From positions 62,001 to 126,000 of the forward strand of contig JAUILZ010000005.1 of NCBI GenBank assembly GCA_030432755.1: a DNA stretch of 64,000 bases, given 5' to 3'. Positions 7,302 through 17,266 of this stretch are shown one piece after another. This DNA comes from Gammaproteobacteria bacterium (lineage in GTDB: Bacteria; Pseudomonadota; Gammaproteobacteria; Arenicellales; Poriferihabitantaceae). Under the pieces are notes generated by a model, which did not search any database, was not told where the DNA came from, and was given only the letters and a program-made list of their open reading frames with translations. Made by a program: the position numbers and the translations under genes. Within the stretch, counting starts at the first letter, position 1. Every line of letters starts with the position of its first letter.

Positions 7302-10300
7302 GTGAACACCACCCTGAAAGGCGATGACCGCCGCACCGAGCCGGCGCGTGCTTCACTTGCGGTGCGCAAGCAGGTCACCGTGCTGTTCTGCGATATTGCG
7401 GGTTACACCGCGCGCGCCGCCAGCGTCGATCCCGAGGAACTGGCGGAGGACGTGCGTGAATTCCAGCAAGGCTGCGCGCGCATCGCGCGCACCTACCAGG
7501 GGCATATCTCGAGCTTCCAGGGCGACGGCATCATGGTGCTGTTCGGCCATCCCCACGCAAGCGAGTTCTCCCCGGAACGCGCGGTGCGCGCCGGCATGGA
7601 CATGGTCGAGGCGGTGGCACTCCTCAACCGGCAACCGCACTGGCAGGGCAAGATACCGCTGACCATTCGCATCGGCATCGCCACTGGGCTGGTGGTGGTG
7701 GAGCAGGCGCCGGGGCAGGAAGGTGACCAGGCGGAGCAGATCTTCGGCAACGCGCCCAATCTCGCCGCGCGGCTGCAGGCGATGGCGGCTCCCAATACCG
7801 TGGTGGTTTCGCTCAAGACGCGCCGCCTGGTGGGGCTCGCATTCAAGTTCCGCGAACTTGGCAGTTACTCCCTCAAGGGATTCAGCCGGCCCGTCAATGC
7901 CTGGCAGATTCTCCACGAGAGGCCGTTGCAGAAAAGGCCGCGCAGCGTCCTCAGGCGTCAATCCAGCGCATTCGTGAGCCGTAAGCGGGAACTGCGCGAA
8001 CTGGAGCGCGCATTCGACAGCGCCTGTCACGGCTTCAGCCGGTTCGTCCTGGTCCACGGCGACCCGGGAATCGGCAAGTCCCGACTGCTGCGGAACTTCG
8101 AGAAGTCCATCACGCGCGAGGAAATTCATCGCATCCGGATCAACTGCTCACCCTATTACCAGACCAGCTTCCTCAAGCCGGTGCGCGACGAGTGCCTGCG
8201 CTGGCTGCGCCTGGGAGAGCACGATGATCTCCAGACCCGCCAGGCGAGCGTGAGCTGGGCCCTCGGCATGGTCCCGCTGAACGCGGTGGAACGCCAGCTC
8301 CTTTACAGCGAGTTTCTCGCCATCGAGCCCCCGGGTGAAGCGCTCCTGGTCGACATGAGCGCGGAGGAAAAGAGACGCAGGACGATCCGTGTTCTCGCCC
8401 GGGTGATCGTATCGGTAAGCTCGTATCGCCCGCTCCTGGTGATGGCGGAGGACCTGCACTGGGCGGACCCGTCCACGCTAGAGCTGCTCGGCGAACTGAT
8501 GCGCCAGGCGCAGGAGGAACGCATCCTCGGCATCTTCACGGCGCGTCCCGAATTTGAGCCGCACTGGGAGAATGGTGATGCGCTGACCCGTCTGGACCTC
8601 GGAGGCCTGTCGCCGGCGGAGTCGCGCCAACTGGTGGATTCCCTGTGCACCGGCACCTTCCTGCCGGAGAGCCTCAAGCAGAGCCTGGTGCGCAAGAGCG
8701 ATGGCGTGCCGTTGTACCTCGAGGAATGCTGCGTCAACGTGCTGTCGCGCCAGCGCGATCAGGGAGGCGCCGATGCGCTGGCGCTCGACTACCAGGTACC
8801 GGACACTCTGCAGGATTCCCTCAACGCGCGCCTCGACCAGCTCGGAAAAGCCCGGGCCCTGGCGCAACTCGCGGCTTCATTCGGTGAGAGCTTTACCTGG
8901 TCCCATATCGATGCCATCGCGCGCCTCAACGACATCGATGCCGACGATGCAATGGATACCCTGGTGGAAGAAAACATCCTCGTGGTGGAAAACACCAGCA
9001 ACGAGGATCGCCTGCGTTTCCGCCACCTGCTGTTCCAGGAGGCAGCCTACCAGTCGTTGCTCATCAAGACGCGCCAGCAGTACCACGAGCAGATCGCCGA
9101 CCTGATGCGTACCCGCGACCCGGATTTCGCGGAACGCCACCCGGAACTGGTGGCCTATCACCTGAGCAAGACCGACCAGGTTACCCAGGCGGTGGACCTG
9201 TGGATCCGGGCTGGCCGGCTGGCTATCGAGAAATCCGCCTTTGCCGAATCCATCGATCATCTTCACCAGGGTCTCGCCCTGGTGCCCGCCTGCCCGCCCG
9301 AGGAGCGCCCTCCGCGAGAGCTTGCCCTGCTGCTGAATCTCGGCGTCTCCCTCACCGCGCGCGCCGGATATTACGGCTACGAGGTGACTCGCACCTACGA
9401 ACGCGCAGTGGAACTCGCGCGCGCGGTTGGCGACAGTCGCCAGGAATGGACAGCGCTCTACGGCCTCTGGCGCTGCCTCATCTCGCAGGCTGAATACGCT
9501 CACGCGATGCGGGTCGTCATCCGGCTCAGCGAGCGCAGCCGCGACCTGGGAGAGCCGATCCTGGAGCTGACAACCGCCGGTATTCGCGCGATGACGCGAC
9601 TCGTGGATGGCAAGCTCTCCCGCGCCGACGCGTTGACGCGGAAATCGGTGGCGCTCTACGACCGGGTGGAGGGCAACCGCGCCGGACTGCATTTCGGCCA
9701 GGATCCCTATGTCACGGTGCAGGGACTCGGCGCGGTGGCGCAGCTACTGCGCGGGCGCGTCCGCGAATCGGTGGTCTCGATCACGCGCTCGCTCGAGACC
9801 GCGCGCCGCAGCGCGCATCCCTATACGGTCGCCGAAGCATTGAAGCTTGCCGCGATGTACGAGCAGATCGCGCGCAACACGGAAAGGTTGCGCAAATATT
9901 GCCTGGAAGCGGTTGAGATCAGTGAGCGCCTGGGGTTCGAAGGCGTACTGGCCACACACCGGATCTTCCTCGCCTTTGCCAACCTGGTGCGTGACCGGGA
10001 TCCTCTGGAACTCGACATCATGCGCGACAACCTGCGCATCTACGAGCAGAAATACGGCCGCCTCTTTCTGCCCTATTTCCAGGGCATCCTGGTGGAGGGG
10101 CTGCTTTCGATGGAGCGCTTCGGAGAGGCGTTCGACATGGCCAGCGAGATGCTTGCCACGATCACCTCGAGTGGCGAGGCATGGATGCGTCCCGGCATTC
10201 TCTACATGAAGTCCCGCGCCGCCCTGCTGGGCGGATTGGCCGACCCCGATGAGACGCGTGCCTGGTACCTGTCCGCGATGGAGATCGCCCGCGACCAGGA

Positions 10301-10448
10301 CGCGCGGCTGTTGATTGCCCGCGGGCTGCCGTATTCATCGGAATACGGGGTCGAGGAGGAGGACATGGCGCCTTATGATTCGCTGTTTGGTCAGGGCGGA
10401 GTGGCACCGGAACTGGTGAACCACGGCTATATCACGCGCATGCACTGA
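7302..10448 (+). CDS. Class III adenylate/guanylate cyclase - AAA ATPase - TPR-like regulator
   Basis: A 1048-residue multidomain protein. The N-terminal cyclase domain has both metal aspartates (Asp31 in LFCDIAGYT, Asp75 in FQGDGIMVLFG) and the catalytic Asn/Arg pair in NLAAR (152, 157), so it looks active. A P-loop ATPase follows (Walker A GDPGIGKSR 253-261, Walker B LLVMAEDLHWADP near 380-390), as in AfsR/MalT-like STAND ATPases. The remaining 500 residues are helical and TPR-like. There are no membrane segments, so a cytoplasmic signal integrator making cAMP or cGMP is likely. The start is GTG 7302 with GAGGG seven bases upstream; an in-frame GTG at 7233 is an alternative. Confidence 0.88.
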   Translation: MNTTLKGDDRRTEPARASLAVRKQVTVLFCDIAGYTARAASVDPEELAEDVREFQQGCARIARTYQGHISSFQGDGIMVLFGHPHASEFSPERAVRAGMDMVEAVALLNRQPHWQGKIPLTIRIGIATGLVVVEQAPGQEGDQAEQIFGNAPNLAARLQAMAAPNTVVVSLKTRRLVGLAFKFRELGSYSLKGFSRPVNAWQILHERPLQKRPRSVLRRQSSAFVSRKRELRELERAFDSACHGFSRFVLVHGDPGIGKSRLLRNFEKSITREEIHRIRINCSPYYQTSFLKPVRDECLRWLRLGEHDDLQTRQASVSWALGMVPLNAVERQLLYSEFLAIEPPGEALLVDMSAEEKRRRTIRVLARVIVSVSSYRPLLVMAEDLHWADPSTLELLGELMRQAQEERILGIFTARPEFEPHWENGDALTRLDLGGLSPAESRQLVDSLCTGTFLPESLKQSLVRKSDGVPLYLEECCVNVLSRQRDQGGADALALDYQVPDTLQDSLNARLDQLGKARALAQLAASFGESFTWSHIDAIARLNDIDADDAMDTLVEENILVVENTSNEDRLRFRHLLFQEAAYQSLLIKTRQQYHEQIADLMRTRDPDFAERHPELVAYHLSKTDQVTQAVDLWIRAGRLAIEKSAFAESIDHLHQGLALVPACPPEERPPRELALLLNLGVSLTARAGYYGYEVTRTYERAVELARAVGDSRQEWTALYGLWRCLISQAEYAHAMRVVIRLSERSRDLGEPILELTTAGIRAMTRLVDGKLSRADALTRKSVALYDRVEGNRAGLHFGQDPYVTVQGLGAVAQLLRGRVRESVVSITRSLETARRSAHPYTVAEALKLAAMYEQIARNTERLRKYCLEAVEISERLGFEGVLATHRIFLAFANLVRDRDPLELDIMRDNLRIYEQKYGRLFLPYFQGILVEGLLSMERFGEAFDMASEMLATITSSGEAWMRPGILYMKSRAALLGGLADPDETRAWYLSAMEIARDQDARLLIARGLPYSSEYGVEEEDMAPYDSLFGQGGVAPELVNHGYITRMH

Positions 10449-10471
10449 ACCGGCGCGCGACGGCATTGCTG

Positions 10472-10972
10472 TCAGCGTCGCCCGCCTGTCCCGGGGTGGC
10501 TGTCCCGCCAGAGTTGCAGCAGTATCTCGTCGCTTTCGGGTTCACCCTCGTAGCAGGGAATCCCCGAGGCCGCGAGATCGAGCCAGGGCTGGGCGCGCCG
10601 GGTCCAGATATGGGCAATCGGGCGCAGCACCGAGGTATCGTCCAGGGTGCCCGGCTTGAGGCTCACCGGCGCATTCGGATCCTCCCCCCCGTGGTAGATG
10701 CGTGATCCACACTGGTCGCAAAAGGCGCAGACCTTGATCGCCCCGGAGTCCCCCCGTTCCTGCCAGGTGGCGGGCTGCCCGTGGGTGAACTCCACCTTTT
10801 CCAGCAACATCCACAGTGACATGCCGAAGGCGCTCGATGACTGCTTCTGACAATGGCGGCAATGGCAGGCGTACAACGACAGCGGTTCCGCCGCAAGGCG
10901 GTAGCGCACCGCGCCGCACTGGCATCCGCCGGTGCGGCCGATCCATTTGACCGACTGTGCTGCACTGCTCAT
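10472..10972 (-). CDS. GFA / CENP-V family zinc protein
   Basis: A 166-residue protein with the GFA-fold zinc ligands in order: GGCQCGAVRY (residues 16-25), CHCRHCQ, and CDQCGSRIYH. Family members include glutathione-dependent formaldehyde-activating enzyme, but most are uncharacterised, and formaldehyde activity is not supported by context. Its ATG overlaps the stop of the YcgN-family gene by four bases (ATGA, 10969-10972), so the two form a coupled pair of cysteine-rich metal proteins. Confidence 0.85.
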   Translation of the reverse strand: MSSAAQSVKWIGRTGGCQCGAVRYRLAAEPLSLYACHCRHCQKQSSSAFGMSLWMLLEKVEFTHGQPATWQERGDSGAIKVCAFCDQCGSRIYHGGEDPNAPVSLKPGTLDDTSVLRPIAHIWTRRAQPWLDLAASGIPCYEGEPESDEILLQLWRDSHPGTGGRR

Positions 10973-11379
10973 AGGTGCGATTCCGGATCACGATTGCCGA
11001 CCCAGTCGACCACGTGGTCCTCTAGCTGGTCGTCGTGGACGTATTCCTGGGATACCACCCTGCCCGCCACGGATAACTCCGCGGGATCGCGGTCGAGCGC
11101 TCGACTCTCGTGCGCGAGGCGGTAGGCGCAGGTCCAGGGCATTACGTCGAGCACCTCCAGCCGGTCCGGCCCGAGCACCATGCAGTCGGGCTGCACCACG
11201 GCGCGGTTGGCATAGTCGGAGCAGCGGCAGGTGCCCGAATCGAGGAAGCGACAGGCGACGTTGGTGTAGTGGATCTCGCCGCTGTCCTCGTCCTGGAGCT
11301 TCACCAGGCAGCAACGGCCACAGCCGTCGCAGAGGTTTTCCCATTCTTCACTGGTGAGCGCGAGTAACGGGCTGGTCAT
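10969..11379 (-). CDS. UPF0260 (YcgN) family cysteine-cluster protein
   Basis: 136 residues from ATG 11379. The signature LCDGCGRCCLVKLQD, then VACRFLD..TCRCSDYANR and a later MPWTCAYR, supplies the cysteines of the YkgJ/YcgN zinc- or iron-binding family, length typical for YcgN (about 150). Function unknown. It is the last-but-one gene of a minus-strand run and is coupled to the GFA gene. An upstream in-frame extension would run into the yejF 3' end and lacks family similarity. Confidence 0.85.
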   Translation of the reverse strand: MTSPLLALTSEEWENLCDGCGRCCLVKLQDEDSGEIHYTNVACRFLDSGTCRCSDYANRAVVQPDCMVLGPDRLEVLDVMPWTCAYRLAHESRALDRDPAELSVAGRVVSQEYVHDDQLEDHVVDWVGNRDPESHL

Positions 11380-11392
11380 GCGGCGGCTCCGA

Positions 11393-13014
<1,622 letters not shown>

Positions 13015-13018
<4 letters not shown>

Positions 13019-14097
13019 GAGAACAGCTTCCTCGGATCGAAGGCGTCGCGCACGCCCTCGCCGATAAAGACCAGCAGCGACAGCATGAAACCGATTACCA
13101 CGAAACCGGTGATGCCGAGCCAGGGCGCCTGCAGGTTGTTCTTGCCCTGGTTGAGGAGTTCCCCCAGGGACGGCGATCCCACCGGCAGACCGAAGCCGAG
13201 GAAGTCGAGGCTCGTCAGCGTGGTCACCGAGCCGCTGAGGATGAAGGGCATGAAGGTGAGCGTCGCCACCATCGCATTGGGCAGGATATGGCGCACCATG
13301 ATCGTGCGGTCGCCCACCCCCAGGGCGCGCGCGGCGCGAATGTACTCGAAGTTGCGCGCGCGCAGGAATTCCGCCCGCACCACCGCCACGAGGCCGGTCC
13401 AGGAAAACAGCAGCATCAGGGCCAGCAGGCTGTAAAAGCCGGGAGTGATCACCGCCGCCATGATGATCAGCAGGTAGAGCACCGGCAGCCCTTCCCAGAT
13501 CTCGATGAAGCGTTGCATCAGGAGGTCGAGCGTACCGCCGAAATAGCCCTGCACCGCGCCCGCGGCGATGCCCACCACCGAGCTCAGCGCGGTGAGCACG
13601 AGGCCGAACAGGATCGAGATGCGAAAGCCGTAGATCACCCGCGCGAGCACGTCCCGCGCCTGGTCGTCGGTACCGAGCCAGTGTCGCGCCGACGGCGGCG
13701 ACGGCGCTGGCACCTCGAGCTCGTAATCGATCGTGTTGTAGGAAAACGGCACCAAAGGCCACAGTATCCAGCCCTTGTCCTCGATCAGTTCCTGGACGTA
13801 GGGATCGCGGTAGTCCGCCTCGAGCTCGAACTCGCCGCCGAACACGGTCTCCGGGTAGGTCCTGAAGATCGGCGTGTAGAAACCGCCGTCGTAGCGCACC
13901 AGCACCGGGCGGTCATTGGCGATGAGTTCCGCGCCCAGTGTCAGGAAGAAGAGCACGAGGAAGATCCACAGCGACCAGTAGCCGCGGCGATTGCGGCGGA
14001 AGTTCTGCCAGCGGCGAGCGTTGATCGGCGATACCCGGAAGCCGAGGACGCGGTCCTGGTGCGCTTCCGCCGGCTGTTCCATCGCGCCCTCCATCAC
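13015..14097 (-). CDS. yejE: YejE: peptide ABC importer permease
   Basis: A 360-residue permease. There is an N-terminal cytoplasmic stretch, a first helix ([19 protein letters not shown]), a long periplasmic loop, then the Opp/Dpp-type permease core with the EAA loop [25 protein letters not shown] that contacts the ATPase. [19 protein letters not shown] is typical of DppC/YejE. The start is GTG 14097 or the next codon, ATG 14094; both overlap the yejB stop. Coupled to yejB upstream and yejF downstream. Confidence 0.95.
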
Positions 14098-15209
14098 ACC
14101 GCGCGGGACTCGAAGTCGATGCGCGGATCGACCAGGGTGTAGACCACGTCACGCACGATCTGCAGCAGCAGTCCCACCAGGGTAAAGAAGTACAGCGTCG
14201 CGAACATCACCGGGTAGTCGCGATTGATTGCCGCCTCGAATCCCAGCAGGCCGAGGCCGTCGAGGGAGAAGATCACCTCGATCAGCAGCGAGCCGGTGAA
14301 CAGCACGCTGATGAACAGCGCGGGGAAGCCGGCGATCACGATCAGCATCGCGTTGCGGAACACGTGACCGTAGAGCACCTGGTTTTCGTCGAGGCCCTTG
14401 GCGCGCGCGGTGAGCACGTACTGCAGCTTGATCTGGTCGAGGAAGGAATTCTTGGTGAGCATGGTGAGGGTCGCAAAGCTGCCGATCACCATCGCCAGCA
14501 CCGGCAGGGTGATATGCCAGAGATAGTCCAGCACCTGCTTCCACCACGGGAAGTCGTCCCAGCCGTCCGAGAAAAGTCCGCGTAGCGGGAACAGGTCGAA
14601 GTAGCGCCCCCCCGCGAAAACCACGATCAGCAGGATCGCGAACAGGAAACTCGGTATCGCGTACCCTGCGACGATGAGGCCGCTGGTCCAGGTATCGAAG
14701 CGCGAGTCGTCATGCACCGCCTTGCGGATACCGAGGGGAATCGAGATCAGGTAGGTGATGATCGTCGTCCACAGGCCGAGGGAAATGGAAACCGGCATCT
14801 TCTCGATCACCAGGTCCACCACCCGCTTGTTACTGTAGTAGCTCTCGCCGAAGTCGAAGCGCAGGTAGTCGCCGACCATCTTGAAAAACCGCTCGTGGGC
14901 GGGACGGTCGAAGCCGAACTGCTTTTCGATCTCGGCGATGATCTCGGGCCGCAGGCCCTGGGCGCCACGGTACTTGCTTACCCCGCCCTGGCTGCTCGTC
15001 CCCGCCGCGGGCTCACCGCCGCTACCCTGGACATCCCCACCGGTTCCGGAAAATCGGCTGGTGGCGTCGATGCCCTGGCCCTGGAGTTCGGCTATGGCCT
15101 GCTCCACCGGCCCGCCGGGGGCGAACTGGATGATGGCGAAGTTCACCAGCATGATCCCGAACAGGGTCGGGATCACCAGCAGGAGGCGGCGGATGATATA
15201 GGCCAGCAT
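14094..15209 (-). CDS. yejB: YejB: peptide ABC importer permease
   Basis: A 371-residue DppB/OppB-type permease beginning [20 protein letters not shown], the classical first helix of this family. An 80-residue insertion with [16 protein letters not shown] follows, as in YejB. The EAA region ([25 protein letters not shown]) and the terminal VDPRIDF are conserved. It forms the membrane channel with YejE. It lies 32 bases downstream of yejA, with no terminator between. Confidence 0.95.
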   Translation of the reverse strand: MLAYIIRRLLLVIPTLFGIMLVNFAIIQFAPGGPVEQAIAELQGQGIDATSRFSGTGGDVQGSGGEPAAGTSSQGGVSKYRGAQGLRPEIIAEIEKQFGFDRPAHERFFKMVGDYLRFDFGESYYSNKRVVDLVIEKMPVSISLGLWTTIITYLISIPLGIRKAVHDDSRFDTWTSGLIVAGYAIPSFLFAILLIVVFAGGRYFDLFPLRGLFSDGWDDFPWWKQVLDYLWHITLPVLAMVIGSFATLTMLTKNSFLDQIKLQYVLTARAKGLDENQVLYGHVFRNAMLIVIAGFPALFISVLFTGSLLIEVIFSLDGLGLLGFEAAINRDYPVMFATLYFFTLVGLLLQIVRDVVYTLVDPRIDFESRAV

Positions 15210-15241
15210 GGCTTGTGCCGGTCAGATATGCAGGAGGCGAT

Positions 15242-17083
15242 TCAGCGCTCGAGGGCGGCGTCCTTTTCCGCGTCCACCCACCAGGCGCCGGGGAAACCCA
15301 CGCTGTACTCCGGGCGCTTCTCGGGATGGCCGAATCGATCCCAGTAGGCGATCCAGGCCTCGTCGTTGAAATAGGTGGGCACCGCGTAGTGGTTCCACAG
15401 CAGCACACGGTCCAGGGCACGGGTATTGTTCTGTAGCGTCTCCAGGTCCTTCGCGGCGACGATCTCCTCGATCAGCGCGTCCACCACCGGATTCTTGATG
15501 CCGCCGGAATTGCCGCCGCGCACGTCCGCCGACGCCGAGCCGAAGAAACTGCGCAGCTCGGTGCCCGGCGGAGGGAAGAAGTTGAGCCCGCCGATCCACA
15601 TGTCGAAGTCGTAGTCATGGATCCGGGTGCGCCACTGGGAGGTATCGACCAGGCGGATTGAGGCGTCGATGCCGGCACGCTTCAGGCTCTCGACATAGGG
15701 CAGCGCGAGGCGCTGGCTCTCGGGGTAGGCGGTCATCAGTTCGAGCTGGAACTGCTCGCCACTGGCGCTGGAGACGAGCTTGCCGTCGCTGAGCTCCCAG
15801 CCGGCCTCCTTGAACAGCGCGAGGGCCTGGCGCAGGCTGCGACGGTCGCGACCACTGCCGTCGGTGACCGGAGGGACGAAGGCCTTGTCCATGGTGCCTT
15901 CCGGGATCGCGTCGGCATAGGGCGCGAGGATCGCCTTTTCCGCCTCGGTGGGTTCGCCGCTGGCGCCGTAGTCGGAGTTGGGGAAGTAGCTGCTGATGCG
16001 CTTGTACTGGCCGTAGAGCAGGGTGCGCTGGATCGCCTCGAAGTCGTACAGCGTCATGATCGCCTCGCGCACGCGGACATCGTCGAACTTCGTGCGCTTG
16101 AGGTTGAAGAAATAGCCCCCCATGCCGCGCGGGCGCTTGTTGGGAATTTCTTCCTTGATCACGCGCCCGTCCTCGACCGGCTTGATGTCGTACTCCGTCA
16201 TCCAGCGCTTGGCGCTGTTCTCTGATCGGAAGTCGATCTCGCCGGCCTTGAACGCCTCGAATTCCACCGTCAGGTCACGGTAGTACTCGTAGCGGATCTC
16301 GTCGATATTGTTGAGCCCGCGCTTGATCGGCAGGTCCTTGCCCCAGTAGTCGGGCACCCGTTCGTAGGTGATGGAACGGCCCGGGTCCACTTCCTTGACG
16401 CGGTAGGGGCCGCTGGACAGCGGCGGCTCCAGGGTGGCGGCGGTGACATCCTTGCCCTCCCAGTAATGCACCGGCAGCGGCGACATACCCGCGGCGATGG
16501 TGATGGGCTTCATGGTATCCGTGGTCTTGAAGGTGAACCTGAGTTCGCGATCGGACAGCGCCTCGGCCTTCTCGATGTCCTCGTAGAACGACTGGATAAA
16601 GGCGCGACCGTGCTCCTTGATGGTCTCCAGCGCGAACACGAAGTCGCGCGCGCGGATCGGTTCGCCATCGTGGTACACCGCCTCCGGACGCAGGTTGAAG
16701 ATCGCCCAGCTCTTGTCCGCGGGATACTCCACCGTCTCCGCGATCAGGCCGTAGAGGCCATCGATCTCGTCTGCCGAGCTACTCATCAGGTCGTCGTAGA
16801 CCATGCCGATGCTGCTCGGCCATTCCCCCTTCTGCACGTAGAAATTCAGGGTGTCATAGGAGCCGAAGTCGCTCAGCACCACGCGACCACCCCTGGGCGC
16901 GTCGGGATCGGCATAGGGAAAATGCTCGATGCCGTCGGCGTAGAGCGGCTCGCCGAACTCGGCGATGGCCCATTTCGTGGTGACGTCTTCTTCCGCGGCG
17001 ACGGGATCCCGGGTACCCGGCACGAGAGACAATGCGAGGGCGATGGCAACGTACAGGCCGCTGTTTCTGAGGCTGTGATTCAT
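15242..17083 (-). CDS. yejA: YejA: periplasmic peptide-binding protein (SBP family 5)
   Basis: A 613-residue extracellular solute-binding protein with a cleavable signal peptide (hydrophobic core LYVAIALALSLV, cleavage near PVAAEE) and no lipobox Cys. The mature part has the family-5 features RGGRVVLSDFGSYDTLNFY and WAIFNLRPEAVYHDGEPIRARDFVF. YejA delivers peptides to YejBE. It is the first gene of the operon; the promoter must lie in the 183-base gap up to the aconitase stop at 17267. Confidence 0.93.
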   Translation of the reverse strand: MNHSLRNSGLYVAIALALSLVPGTRDPVAAEEDVTTKWAIAEFGEPLYADGIEHFPYADPDAPRGGRVVLSDFGSYDTLNFYVQKGEWPSSIGMVYDDLMSSSADEIDGLYGLIAETVEYPADKSWAIFNLRPEAVYHDGEPIRARDFVFALETIKEHGRAFIQSFYEDIEKAEALSDRELRFTFKTTDTMKPITIAAGMSPLPVHYWEGKDVTAATLEPPLSSGPYRVKEVDPGRSITYERVPDYWGKDLPIKRGLNNIDEIRYEYYRDLTVEFEAFKAGEIDFRSENSAKRWMTEYDIKPVEDGRVIKEEIPNKRPRGMGGYFFNLKRTKFDDVRVREAIMTLYDFEAIQRTLLYGQYKRISSYFPNSDYGASGEPTEAEKAILAPYADAIPEGTMDKAFVPPVTDGSGRDRRSLRQALALFKEAGWELSDGKLVSSASGEQFQLELMTAYPESQRLALPYVESLKRAGIDASIRLVDTSQWRTRIHDYDFDMWIGGLNFFPPPGTELRSFFGSASADVRGGNSGGIKNPVVDALIEEIVAAKDLETLQNNTRALDRVLLWNHYAVPTYFNDEAWIAYWDRFGHPEKRPEYSVGFPGAWWVDAEKDAALER

Positions 17084-17266
17084 GAATTCGGAGGTTTTCC
17101 TGTGAGACCCGGGAAGCCGGCGGCGGTTCCGGCGCGGCGGTATGATGATGCCATTGTGCGCGAAATGACGTGAAACTCAAGACCCGGCTGTCCGGGCGCG
17201 GCGTCCGGCGACAGGATAAACCGGTATTGCCCGTTCCCGGGAACCGCCGGCCGGGACTGCCCGGCG

